Positions 54,409 to 62,788 of a DNA stretch of 64,000 bases are shown piece by piece; position 1 is the first letter of the stretch, and every line of letters starts with the position of its first letter. The DNA lies in assembly GCA_017937095.1 (NCBI GenBank), contig JAGBEG010000010.1, positions 496,001 through 560,000 on the forward strand. The letters are read 5' to 3'. The notes beneath the pieces are model-generated. The model worked only from the letters and a program-made list of their open reading frames with translations. It made no database searches and was not told where the DNA came from. The DNA comes from Roseburia sp. Its GTDB lineage: Bacteria; Bacillota; Clostridia; Lachnospirales; Lachnospiraceae. The position numbers and the translations under genes were made by a program.

Positions 54409-54461
54409 GTGGTTTTTGGCATTTTTTACACGATATTGTAGATTTTTGTCATGAAAAATAC
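54392..54461 (-). repeat. Paired 15-bp direct repeats at the fla/che promoter
   Basis: GTATTTTTCATGACA (minus strand, 54447-54461) recurs as GTATTTTTCGTGACA (54392-54406), one mismatch, 55 bp apart. The proximal copy overlaps the promoter between -35 and -10. Likely an operator pair; the regulator is not known. Confidence 0.55.
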
Positions 54462-54605
54462 TATATGTTTGTTTTAATCTGTCGAAATTACTAATCGCGG
54501 AATAGTACTTTTGGAGCATTTTTCCTGTTACTTTCTTAACAATAAGTACCTAAGTCACAGACAGTGCAAAAGGATTTCCTGCCAGGCAAAAAAACAGATT
54601 CAAAA

Positions 54606-54648
54606 AGGGCTGCCGCTTCACGAATGAAATTCGTAAAGCGGCAGCCCT
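54606..54648 (-). terminator. Terminator of codY
   Basis: Very stable minus-strand stem: AGGGCTGCCGCTT with AAGCGGCAGCCCT, extended by ACGAAT/ATTCGT around a 3-base loop, then TTTTTGA. It isolates codY from the fla/che promoter. The rest of the 54335-54663 gap is AT-rich regulatory DNA without a gene. Confidence 0.93.
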
Positions 54649-54663
54649 CCTCTTACACTCAGA

Positions 54664-55446
54664 TTACTTCTTCTGATTCTGCTTTTTCATCTTATCGAGT
54701 TCATCGAACACCACGTCGTTCAAGACCTTGATATAAGTGCCCTTCATACCGGAAGAACGGGACTCAATGACGCCCGCGCTCTCGAACTTGCGCAGCGCGT
54801 TGACGATCACGGAACGGGTGATTCCCACGCGGTCTGCAATCTTGCTCGCCACGAGGATTCCCTCCTTGCCGTCCATCTCATCAAAGATATGCGTAATCGC
54901 CTCAAGCTCGGAAAACGACAATGTGCTGATTGCCGACTTGACAATCTGCACCTTTCTGGTCTCCTCTGCATTCTCTTCATTGACGGAACGCATCATCTCA
55001 AGTCCGACAACGGTTGTCCCGTACTCGCTCAGAATGATATCGTCGATATCGTACTGTCTGTCCACTCTGTATACAAAAAGCGTTCCGAGACGCTCTCCCG
55101 CAATGTCAATCGGCGTAATAATCGCTGTGTAATCCTTCACATGATCCACAAATCCAAGCGTCTCGAGATTGACGTTCTCCTTTGTGGAGAGGATTCCGAG
55201 CAGACGCTCGTTCAACAGCGGATCAATAAATCCTCCGACCTCGTCAACGATCAGTTCCTGAATCTCCTCAACACCTTTTGCGGTGCCTGTTCCAAGTACC
55301 TTTCCTTTCTTGCTGATAACAAGAATATTGGAAGAGAGAATTTCTTTTAATACATCACAGATATCATTGAATACAACCTTGGAAGAGCTGTTATTATGAA
55401 GTAATTTGTTGATTTTTCTGGTTTTGTCCAATAACTGAACACTCAT
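54664..55446 (-). CDS. codY: GTP-sensing global transcriptional regulator CodY
   Basis: A 260-residue regulator. N-terminal GAF domain (about 1-155) for branched-chain amino acids, and a C-terminal winged helix with ASKIADRVGITRSVIVNALRK and RKFESAGVIESRSSGMKGT near 200-240, which match CodY closely. With GTP and isoleucine high, CodY represses starvation genes; in Bacillus this includes fla/che and motility. It is located between topA and flgB, as in Bacillus. Confidence 0.97.
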   Translation of the reverse strand: MSVQLLDKTRKINKLLHNNSSSKVVFNDICDVLKEILSSNILVISKKGKVLGTGTAKGVEEIQELIVDEVGGFIDPLLNERLLGILSTKENVNLETLGFVDHVKDYTAIITPIDIAGERLGTLFVYRVDRQYDIDDIILSEYGTTVVGLEMMRSVNEENAEETRKVQIVKSAISTLSFSELEAITHIFDEMDGKEGILVASKIADRVGITRSVIVNALRKFESAGVIESRSSGMKGTYIKVLNDVVFDELDKMKKQNQKK

Positions 55447-55491
55447 GCCGACGCTCCCTCCATAATTAAATCAGATTTCACTACGGTTCAT

Positions 55492-55520
55492 ATTCTATCA
55501 TGTTAATTCTGAAAATTCAA
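55492..55520 (-). promoter_or_regulatory. Promoter of codY
   Basis: Minus strand TTGAAT (55515-55520), 17-base spacer, TAGAAT (55492-55497), about 45 bases before the codY ATG, which has GGAGGGAG. Confidence 0.8.
55503..55517. promoter_or_regulatory. codY: CodY-box-like operator in the codY promoter
   Basis: AATTTTCAGAATTAA on the minus strand matches the published CodY consensus AATTTTCWGAAAATT at 11 of 15 positions and overlaps the -35 and spacer of the codY promoter. Autoregulation is inferred. Confidence 0.6.
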
Positions 55521-55552
55521 CATTTCTGTAACATTTCGTATGATTTTTTTCA

Positions 55553-57640
55553 TTATTTTGTATCATTTTCTATGGATTTCCGGTCAACGGTATAGCCGCA
55601 GCCGGCATCCGCACAGGCAATCTTGCTGCCCTTCACTACCATATAGCTGCCGCACTTCGGGCACTTCTCTGCGACCGGTCTCGACCAGCTCATGAAATCG
55701 CACTCCGGATTATTCTCACATCCATAATACTTTCTGCCCTTTTTCGTCTTGCGCAGCACGACCTCCTTGCCGCATACCGGGCACGCTACGCCGATCTTCT
55801 CGAGATACGGCTTGGTATTGCGGCACTCCGGGAATCCCGGACACGCGAGGAACTTTCCGTGCGGCCCGTACTTTACGACCATATTTCTGCCGCAGAGATC
55901 GCAGACGACGTCCGTTACCTCATCCTCGATCTTGACCTTCTCAAGCTCCTTCTCCGCGACTTCTACCGCCTCCGCGAGATCCGGATAGAAATTGCGCACG
56001 ACCGTCTTCCAGTTCACGGTTCCCTCGCCGACGCTGTCAAGCAGGGATTCCATATTCGCGGTAAAGTGCTCGTCCACGATACTCGGGAACGATTCCTTCA
56101 TGATCTGGTTGACTACCTCGCCAAGCTCCGTCACATAGAGGTTCTTCGCCTCCTTTACGATATAGCGTCTTCCGAGCAGCGTCGTAATCGTCGGAGAATA
56201 AGTACTCGGCCGTCCGATGCCAAGCTCCTCAAGCGTCTTGACAAGGGACGCTTCCGTATAGTGCGCCGGCGGCTGCGTGAAATGCTGCTTCTCGTCAAAG
56301 TCTGCTAAAGACAGCTTCGTCTGCTCATCAATGCTCTTAAGAAGCACATTATTCTCTTCCTTCTCGTCGTCCGCACTGGTGTAAACGGACAGAAAGCCTT
56401 CGAAGGAAATCTTGGACGCAGACACGCCGAAGCGGTATTTTCCGGCTCCGATCTTCACATTTGTGGTCTCATAGACCGCCGGAGCCATACGGCTCGCCGC
56501 AAAACGCTTCCAGATGAGCTGGTAGAGACGGAACTGGTCTCTTGACAACGATTCCTTTACCATCACCGGCGTGCGTGTAATGTCGGAGGGGCGGATTGCC
56601 TCGTGCGCGTCCTGAATCTTCGCACCGCCTTTCTTCTCCGTCGTCTGCGTCGCGACGAACTGCTCGCCGTACGCCTGTCCGATATATTCTCTCGCCTGTG
56701 CATCCGCTTCCTCGGAGATACGCACGGAATCGGTACGCAGATAGGTGATAAGACCGACGGTCCCCTGTCCCTTGATATCCACACCCTCGTAGAGCTGCTG
56801 GGCAATACGCATCGTCTTGGAAATTGGGAAATTCAGCGCCTTAGACGCCTCCTGCTGTAACGTACTCGTGGTAAACGGCAGCGGCGCCTTCTTGACGCGC
56901 TCCCCCTTCTTGACCTCGAGAACACGGAAGTCCTCCCTGCGGAGTTCATCCATGATGCGGTCCATTTCCTCTCTCGACGAAACGGTCAGCTTGCCGTTCT
57001 CATCTCCGTGGAACTTTGCAATGAGCGGCTTCTTCTCTCCCTCGATGGCAAGCGAGGCGTCCAGTGTCCAGTATTCCTCTGGAATAAAGGCATTAATCTC
57101 CTCCTCCCTGTCGCAGATGATGCGCAGCGCCACCGACTGCACGCGCCCGGCGCTTAAGCCCCTCTTGACCTTCGCCCAGAGCAGCGGACTGATCTTATAA
57201 CCCACAATACGGTCTAAGATACGTCTCGTCTGCTGGGCATTGACAAGGTTCATATCGATGTCGCGCGGCTCCTTTAGGGATGCTTTGACCGCGTTCTGCG
57301 TGATCTCGTTAAAGCTGATGCGTCTGACATTCTTCCCCTCCAGCTTCAACGCCTGACTTAAGTGCCATGAAATCGCCTCTCCCTCACGGTCGGGGTCGGT
57401 CGCGAGATATACCTTGTCTGCTTTTTTGACTTCTTTGCGAAGCTTTGCAAGGATATCCCCCTTTCCGCGGATCGTAATGTATTTCGGTTCGAAGTCGTGT
57501 TCAATATCAATGCCCATCTGGCTCTTCGGCAGATCCCTGACATGCCCGTTTGACGCAACTACTTCATAATTCTTTCCGAGAAATTTCTTGATTGTCTTCA
57601 CCTTCGCAGGCGACTCGACGATTACAAGGTACTTAGCCAT
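55553..57640 (-). CDS. topA: DNA topoisomerase I
   Basis: A 695-residue type IA topoisomerase that relaxes negative supercoils. Toprim domain 1-115 (LVIVESPAKVKTIKKFLG; DPDREGEAISWHL), the active tyrosine in LITYLRTDSVRISEEA near 298, and three C-terminal four-cysteine zinc ribbons starting CDLCGRNM (about 580), CPVCGKEV (about 622) and CPKCGSYM (about 667). Length and zinc finger number are typical for Clostridia. Confidence 0.97.
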   Translation of the reverse strand: MAKYLVIVESPAKVKTIKKFLGKNYEVVASNGHVRDLPKSQMGIDIEHDFEPKYITIRGKGDILAKLRKEVKKADKVYLATDPDREGEAISWHLSQALKLEGKNVRRISFNEITQNAVKASLKEPRDIDMNLVNAQQTRRILDRIVGYKISPLLWAKVKRGLSAGRVQSVALRIICDREEEINAFIPEEYWTLDASLAIEGEKKPLIAKFHGDENGKLTVSSREEMDRIMDELRREDFRVLEVKKGERVKKAPLPFTTSTLQQEASKALNFPISKTMRIAQQLYEGVDIKGQGTVGLITYLRTDSVRISEEADAQAREYIGQAYGEQFVATQTTEKKGGAKIQDAHEAIRPSDITRTPVMVKESLSRDQFRLYQLIWKRFAASRMAPAVYETTNVKIGAGKYRFGVSASKISFEGFLSVYTSADDEKEENNVLLKSIDEQTKLSLADFDEKQHFTQPPAHYTEASLVKTLEELGIGRPSTYSPTITTLLGRRYIVKEAKNLYVTELGEVVNQIMKESFPSIVDEHFTANMESLLDSVGEGTVNWKTVVRNFYPDLAEAVEVAEKELEKVKIEDEVTDVVCDLCGRNMVVKYGPHGKFLACPGFPECRNTKPYLEKIGVACPVCGKEVVLRKTKKGRKYYGCENNPECDFMSWSRPVAEKCPKCGSYMVVKGSKIACADAGCGYTVDRKSIENDTK

Positions 57641-57666
57641 TCATCCATCTCCTTCATGCTGTTTTG

Positions 57667-58740
57667 TTAAATACGTCTGATATAACAGTTCTTAAATATC
57701 TCTGTAATAAATCCCTTCTGCGACAGAGCAGCCAGAAGCTGTGCCAGCTCGGGCATGGTAAGTTCTGTCTCCGCGAGAAGTTCTTCGATACTTTTCGGTC
57801 GTAAATCTACACAACTATACACCAAGCGTTCCTGTTTTTCAAGTAATAATTTTTCAAAATGTTCCATGGATGTGCCCGGAGCGCCGCATAAATCAAGCTC
57901 CCGGATAAATTCCTCTATATTTGAAAGAATCCCCGCGCCCTGTCTGATCAGATTGTTGCAGCCTGCAGAGAGCGGATCGAAGATCCGTCCCGGCACAGCA
58001 TAGATATCGCGCCCCTGTTCCAGGGCATGGTCCGCTGTAATCAAAGAACCGCTCCGCTCCTTCGCTTCCACCACGACCACCAGATCGCTGATTCCCGATA
58101 TGATCCGGTTGCGCTGCGGAAAATAGGCGGCGAGCGGCGGCGTCTTCGGCGGGTGCTCCGAAAGAATGCAGCCCCGGTCTAAAATTTCCCCGTAAATCCG
58201 TTCTGCGCTTCTGGGATAGCAGACGTCCACACCGCAGCCTAAGACCGCGCAGGTTGCGCCGCCTGCAAGAAGCGCGCCCTCATGCGCCGCCGAGTCGATC
58301 CCGCGCGCCATTCCGCTCACTACACACACACCGCGCGCCGCAAGCTGCTTTCCAAGCTCCGTCGCGACCGCCCTTCCGTATTCGGAACACATCCTTGCCC
58401 CGACAATCGCCACGTTTTTCTTCTGTTCCCCGGGCAGCGGCCCTTTGGCATAAATGCCGTAAGGCGCATCTGAAATCGACTTTAATCTTTCCGGATAGGC
58501 GGAATCCTCCAGCGAGATAAATGAGACGCCTCTGCCGCACAGTTCCATGTAAGTCCGCTCCGTATCCAGCTTTTTCCCAGCCAGAACCGCCTCTATCACC
58601 TTCTCTTGTGCGCGAAGGCTTCTAAGCTGTCTCTCCGGCAGAAAGTAGAGTTCCCTTGCGCTCCCCGCCTGCGCAAGCAGCGAAAGTCTCGCATGATTCG
58701 TGATACCGGGAACAGACGCAAACCAATATGCATAATTCAT
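57667..58740 (-). CDS. dprA: DNA processing protein DprA
   Basis: A 357-residue protein that loads RecA on incoming single-stranded DNA in transformation. SAM-like N-terminal part (1-75), Rossmann-like core with AIVGARMCSEYGRAVATEL, VSGMARGIDSAAHEGALLAGG and FPQRNRIISGISDLVVVVEA, and a C-terminal winged helix (about 300-357). The comM-dprA-topA order is common in Clostridia. Confidence 0.96.
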   Translation of the reverse strand: MNYAYWFASVPGITNHARLSLLAQAGSARELYFLPERQLRSLRAQEKVIEAVLAGKKLDTERTYMELCGRGVSFISLEDSAYPERLKSISDAPYGIYAKGPLPGEQKKNVAIVGARMCSEYGRAVATELGKQLAARGVCVVSGMARGIDSAAHEGALLAGGATCAVLGCGVDVCYPRSAERIYGEILDRGCILSEHPPKTPPLAAYFPQRNRIISGISDLVVVVEAKERSGSLITADHALEQGRDIYAVPGRIFDPLSAGCNNLIRQGAGILSNIEEFIRELDLCGAPGTSMEHFEKLLLEKQERLVYSCVDLRPKSIEELLAETELTMPELAQLLAALSQKGFITEIFKNCYIRRI

Positions 58741-58766
58741 ATCATCCTTTTTCCTTTCTCACAAAT

Positions 58767-60293
58767 CTATGGTCTCTCCCAGAACTTCTTGTCCAGGCTG
58801 CGGTAACAGATTGCTTCGTTCAGATGGCGGTTCTCGATCCGTCCGCCGCCGTCCATATCCGCGAGCGTGCGCGCGACCTTGAGCAGCTTGTGGTAAGCGC
58901 GCGCCGTAAGCCCAAGCCTGGCGTAGATCTGTTCCATATAGTCTTCCTGCTTCTTACTCAATCCGCAAAATTCGCGTATCCGCGCCGCAGGAATCCGGCT
59001 GTTGCAGGAAAATGTCTCACCGCTGTAGCGCTCCCGCTGTATTTCCTGTGCCGCCACCACGCGTTCTCTGATGACCGCCGACGGCTCCTCTCTCCCATTT
59101 CCCGTCAGTTCCCGGAACGTAAGCTGCGGCGCTTCCACGCAAATATCAATCCGGTTCAGTAACGGACGGCTGACCCTCTCAAGATAACGGCTGACCGCCG
59201 TCTGCGTGCAGTTACATCTCTGCATATCGGGATAATATCCGCAGCGGCAGGGATTCATCGCTGCGACCAGCATGAAATCGGCAGGATACTCAAAAGTTCC
59301 CTGCAGCCGCACCAGACGCACACATTTTTCTTCGAGCGGCTGGCGCAACACCTCGAGCGTCTCCTTCTGAAATTCAGGAAACTCATCGAGAAACAGGACT
59401 CCCTTATGCGCAAAGGATATCTCACCGGGCTTTGGAACGCGCCCGCCTCCGGTCAGCCCCTGCATACTGATGGTATGATGCGGCGCGCGGAACGGGCGCT
59501 CGCCGACGAGCCCGCTTCCCTCCGCGAGCAGTCCTCCGACACTGTAGACCTTCGTCAGCTCCATCTGTTCCTCCTCCGACATCGGCGGAAGAATCGAGGG
59601 AATCCGCATTGCCGTCATTGTCTTGCCCGCTCCCGGCGGACCGATTAACAGCAAATTGTGCATTCCCGCCACCGCGACCTCACACGCCCGCTTTAAAAGG
59701 CGCTGTCCGTGGATATCCGCAAAATCCAGCCGTTCCTTTTCCATCGCTGTTTCTTCTATATTATAGTCTTCTGTTTCGCTCCAGCCGCCTGTAAGCAGCC
59801 GGATGACTTCCCCGACACTCCTTGCGCCATAGACCTGCATGTCCGCTATCAGGCCTGCTTCCCTGCGGTTTGCCGCGGGAACGATACAGCGGGAAATCCC
59901 GCGCTCCTTCGCCTCGGCAACCATCGGCAGTACGCCGTGAACAGGCTGTACATCTCCCTTTAGTCCAATCTCGCCTATGACAAAAACCCCCGAGAGCGCA
60001 TCTGCTGGAATGTTTCCCAGCGCCGAAAGAATCGCCACCGCGACGGGAAGATCAAACCCCGAACCGGATTTGCGGATATCCGCCGGTGCAAAATTCACCG
60101 TAATCCGCTTGGGCGGCAGCGGGTACCCCACATTGCGCAGCGCTGTCCGCACGCGCTCCTTCGCTTCCTTTACCTCCGAGGCAAGAAAGCCGACCATTTC
60201 AAATACGGGCATCCCGTCGCCCACATCCGCCTCCACGCAGACAGGCACGCTCTTAATCCCGCACAGAATCGCTGTCGATACAATACTATACAA
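58767..60293 (-). CDS. comM: ComM/YifB-family Mg-chelatase-like AAA+ ATPase
   Basis: A 508-residue AAA+ protein that helps branch migration during natural transformation (ComM). Lon-protease-like N-terminal domain (LYSIVSTAILCGIKSV, then EVKEAKERVRTALRNVGYPLP), AAA core with Walker A LLIGPPGAGKTMTAMRIP, Walker B VLFLDEFPEFQKE, and the C-terminal Mg-chelatase part. The start is TTG at 60291-60293 with AAAGGAG seven bases upstream, matching the family N-terminus; an earlier ATG adds an odd hydrophobic extension. Confidence 0.93.
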   Translation of the reverse strand: MYSIVSTAILCGIKSVPVCVEADVGDGMPVFEMVGFLASEVKEAKERVRTALRNVGYPLPPKRITVNFAPADIRKSGSGFDLPVAVAILSALGNIPADALSGVFVIGEIGLKGDVQPVHGVLPMVAEAKERGISRCIVPAANRREAGLIADMQVYGARSVGEVIRLLTGGWSETEDYNIEETAMEKERLDFADIHGQRLLKRACEVAVAGMHNLLLIGPPGAGKTMTAMRIPSILPPMSEEEQMELTKVYSVGGLLAEGSGLVGERPFRAPHHTISMQGLTGGGRVPKPGEISFAHKGVLFLDEFPEFQKETLEVLRQPLEEKCVRLVRLQGTFEYPADFMLVAAMNPCRCGYYPDMQRCNCTQTAVSRYLERVSRPLLNRIDICVEAPQLTFRELTGNGREEPSAVIRERVVAAQEIQRERYSGETFSCNSRIPAARIREFCGLSKKQEDYMEQIYARLGLTARAYHKLLKVARTLADMDGGGRIENRHLNEAICYRSLDKKFWERP

Positions 60294-60445
60294 CGTATCA
60301 CTCCTTTTTATTCCAAAAATACCGGGAATCGCAGATAACACTGCACAAAGAAAATACAATGCGCGAAGCACTGCCATGCACCCAGAAACCGTACATGCAT
60401 AAGTCCGCACAGAAAAATAAAATGATTTGATAAAAAGATGTGCTT

Positions 60446-60454
60446 ATTATAACA
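60446..60454 (-). promoter_or_regulatory. Extended -10 promoter upstream of comM
   Basis: TGTTATAAT on the minus strand lies about 30 bases after the sigK stop codon; no good -35. It would give a leader of about 145 bases before comM. Nothing else was seen in the 60294-60480 gap. Confidence 0.45.
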
Positions 60455-60480
60455 CTCCTGCCGGAAAAAGGGAAGCGGTT

Positions 60481-61119
60481 TTATGCCCCTCCCCCGGATT
60501 CCGTAAAGCTTTTTTTGAGCTTTTCAAGCGCTTTTTTCTCAATCCTGGAAACATAGGACCGGGAAATTCCAAGCGCCGATGCTATTTCGCGCTGTGTCAT
60601 GGGTCTTGCGCCAAAAAGTCCATAGCGGTTTCTGATAATGAACAATTCACGTTCCCCCAGTACCTGCGGTACCAGCTTAAGAACCTTTCTTGTCTGTCTG
60701 TCCGTCTCAAGCTGTTCGACCACATCCGGCTCGTCAACTGTCGCGATGTCTAACAGACAGATCTGATTTCCCTCTTTGTCCGTTCCGATCGGCTCGTAGA
60801 GCGACACCTCTCTGGATGTCTTTTTCTTCGCCCGAAAATGCATCAAAAGCTCATTGTCAATGCATCTGGCAGCATAGGTCGCGAGCCGGCTTCCGTAATC
60901 CTCCTTGTAGGTCGAGATCGCCTTTATCAGCCCGATGGTACCGATGGAGATCAGATCCTCCATATCCTCGTCAGAATTCTGATATTTCTTCGCCACGTGC
61001 GCCACCAGGCGCATATTTCTAAGCGTCAGTTCTTTTTTTGCCTCAAGGTCGCCTCTTTTCATTTTCTGCAGGCATTCATTTTCCTGTTCTGGTGTAAGCG
61101 GAGATAAGAAAGTTTTCAA
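60481..61119 (-). CDS. sigK: SigK-like RNA polymerase sporulation sigma factor
   Basis: A 212-residue sigma-70 family protein closest in appearance to sigma-K: MRLVAHVAKKYQNSDEDMEDL, IGTIGLIKAISTYKEDYGSR, TYAARCIDNELLMHFRA (region 2) and MTQREIASALGISRSYVSRIEKKAL (region 4). The start is TTG at 61119, giving an N-terminus read as MKTFLSPLTPEQEN, typical of clostridial SigK, with AAGGTG close upstream. An ATG seven codons earlier lacks a ribosome site. The long pro-sequence of Bacillus SigK is absent. A CATAGAAT at 61147-61154 resembles a sigma-E -10 but lacks a clear -35. Confidence 0.88.
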   Translation of the reverse strand: MKTFLSPLTPEQENECLQKMKRGDLEAKKELTLRNMRLVAHVAKKYQNSDEDMEDLISIGTIGLIKAISTYKEDYGSRLATYAARCIDNELLMHFRAKKKTSREVSLYEPIGTDKEGNQICLLDIATVDEPDVVEQLETDRQTRKVLKLVPQVLGERELFIIRNRYGLFGARPMTQREIASALGISRSYVSRIEKKALEKLKKSFTESGGGA

Positions 61120-61213
61120 AACGCACCTTAAAAGCTTCATTGATACATTCTATGATTGGGTCATGTTTCCCGTGCTTTTCCCCATTTTTTTCCGTGAACA
61201 AATACATGCCGTC

Positions 61214-61243
61214 TTTACAACAGCCCTGTGCATCCCCTATAAT
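61214..61243 (+). promoter_or_regulatory. Promoter of the pseudouridine synthase gene
   Basis: Plus strand TTTACA (61214-61219), 18-base spacer, TATAAT (61238-61243), about 30 bases before the ATG. The 61120-61275 gap is otherwise empty. Confidence 0.65.
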
Positions 61244-61275
61244 ATCGTTAAACTTCAAAAGAAAAGAGGCACTCC

Positions 61276-62265
61276 ATGCACCGCACCTTCACCTACCGGA
61301 TCACTCCCGCAGATGCCGGAAAAACCATACTGCAATTTCTCACCGCACGCGGCTATTCGCGCACGGTTTTTACGCACTTAAAAAGGACGCCAGAGGGCAT
61401 CCTGTTAAATGAAGTCTGGGCACATGTGACGGCACAGGTGCAGGCAGGCGATACGCTCACCGTTCATCTGGTCGAGGAACCGGACGACGAAAAAATACTT
61501 CCCCTGTCCCTGCCGCTTGACGTCTGCTACGAAGATGAGGATGTTCTCATCGTAAACAAGCCCGCCGGAATGCCGGTCCATCCCTCGAAGCTTCATCAGG
61601 ATGACACGCTCGCCAACGCCGTTTTGGGCTACTACAAGGCACAGGGCATTTCCTGTACCTTCCGCTGCATCACCCGTCTTGACCGCGATACGACGGGGCT
61701 CATCCTGCTCGCCAAAAATATGCTCTCCGCTTCCCTGCTTAGCGCCATGATGCGCAACCGGGGCATCCACCGGGAATATCTCGCCATCGTACACGGAACT
61801 CTGCCGGAATGCGGAACGATCTGCGCGCCCATCGCAAGAGTCTCTGACTCCGGCATCAAAAGACAGGTCGATCCCGTTCACGGTGAGCCCGCCGTCACGC
61901 ACTACCGCCGCATTGCCTGCGGGGACGGCTGTTCCCTTGTATCGCTGCGCCTTGAGACCGGGCGCACGCACCAGATCCGCGTCCACATGTCTTATCTGGG
62001 GCATCCGCTGCTGGGCGATACGCTCTACGCCTCTTCCCCGGATTCGTCTGCATTAGATTCGCCTGCACCGGATTCATCTGCATTGGATTCGTCTGCACAG
62101 ATAAAGCGGCAGGCGCTTCACTCCTGCCGCTTATATTTTACACACCCCGTCACCGGGGCGGCGATAGATCTCACTGCTCCACTGCCTTCCGATATGGCTC
62201 TGCTTTTTCCACGAGAAACGCCTTCTCGTACGGAATCTGCCCTTTTAACAGCTCCCCGCGGATAA
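61276..62265 (+). CDS. RluA-family RNA pseudouridine synthase with an internal repeat
   Basis: A 329-residue enzyme that isomerises uridine in RNA. N-terminal S4-like part, then catalytic motif RLDRDTTGLILLAKN (catalytic Asp) near 133-147, REYLAIVHG, and RLETGRTHQIRVHMSYLGHPLLGD near 226-249. After it, residues about 255-274 are four copies of a pentapeptide (PDSSA, LDSPA, PDSSA, LDSSA), unusual for this family. The normal end LTAPLPSDM is followed by about 20 extra residues that overlap the convergent DUF5662 gene by 95 bases. Confidence 0.9.
   Translation: MHRTFTYRITPADAGKTILQFLTARGYSRTVFTHLKRTPEGILLNEVWAHVTAQVQAGDTLTVHLVEEPDDEKILPLSLPLDVCYEDEDVLIVNKPAGMPVHPSKLHQDDTLANAVLGYYKAQGISCTFRCITRLDRDTTGLILLAKNMLSASLLSAMMRNRGIHREYLAIVHGTLPECGTICAPIARVSDSGIKRQVDPVHGEPAVTHYRRIACGDGCSLVSLRLETGRTHQIRVHMSYLGHPLLGDTLYASSPDSSALDSPAPDSSALDSSAQIKRQALHSCRLYFTHPVTGAAIDLTAPLPSDMALLFPRETPSRTESALLTAPRG
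62038..62097 (+). repeat. Four-copy 15-bp tandem repeat in the pseudouridine synthase gene
   Basis: Units of CCGGATTCGTCTGCA type at 62038, 62053, 62068 and 62083, with changes only at a few bases. Being a multiple of three, length change keeps the frame. Confidence 0.93.
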
Positions 62266-62779
62266 AGGCGTTCGTCTCCTTTTCTCCCCGCGCCGCGAGC
62301 ATATAGAGAAGAAGTTCAAGAAGCGCCTTTGTGTCCTCGTGAAGGATGTGAAATTTCTGCCCGTTCAGATAATAATCAAGTGCGCTGCGGTCGGTGTAAC
62401 GCTCCTTCTGGTAATTCTTCGAAGCCGCCACGCGATCCACGTACATTTCCACTACATAGCGAACCGGCATCTTCATGCCGCACATCCCGCCGTGCTCCCC
62501 GTCGTCTCCCGGCACTCCATAATCAATCCAGTACTCCATGTGGTGTTTGTTGCGCCCCTTGTGGTGCAGCCATGCCGAGGAATACCCCTTATCCTTGCGC
62601 TCTGCGTTGTTCGGACTCATCGTGCCCTGATAATATTTGCATCCCACCAGAAACTCCGTCGGCGTATACTTTGACAGGTCATGAAGCAACCCCTGCTTAT
62701 ATAATCCCACTGCAAAGCACCCCTTCATCACGAGATGCTTATGATGCGTAATCGTACAATAATGTTTCCAAGCTTTCAT
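62171..62779 (-). CDS. DUF5662 family protein
   Basis: A 202-residue protein. It contains several His/Asp motifs suggestive of an HD-like metal site: KHLVMKGCFAVGLYKQGLLHDLSKYTP near 14-40 and WLHHKGRNKHHMEYWIDYG near 70-88. Family members are uncharacterised. It is transcribed after the GH13 gene (nine-base gap) and overlaps the 3' end of the plus-strand pseudouridine synthase. Confidence 0.85.
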   Translation of the reverse strand: MKAWKHYCTITHHKHLVMKGCFAVGLYKQGLLHDLSKYTPTEFLVGCKYYQGTMSPNNAERKDKGYSSAWLHHKGRNKHHMEYWIDYGVPGDDGEHGGMCGMKMPVRYVVEMYVDRVAASKNYQKERYTDRSALDYYLNGQKFHILHEDTKALLELLLYMLAARGEKETNAFIRGELLKGQIPYEKAFLVEKAEPYRKAVEQ

Positions 62780-62788
62780 ATTTTTGAC

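Noticed and set aside
54335-54600. c-di-GMP riboswitch upstream of flgB, as in Clostridioides difficile
   Set aside because: The leader after the predicted start is only about 40 bases and shows no GEMM-like fold.
61147-61154. Sigma-E -10 element for sigK
   Set aside because: CATAGAAT is close to the consensus but no acceptable -35 is found at the right distance; kept only as a note.
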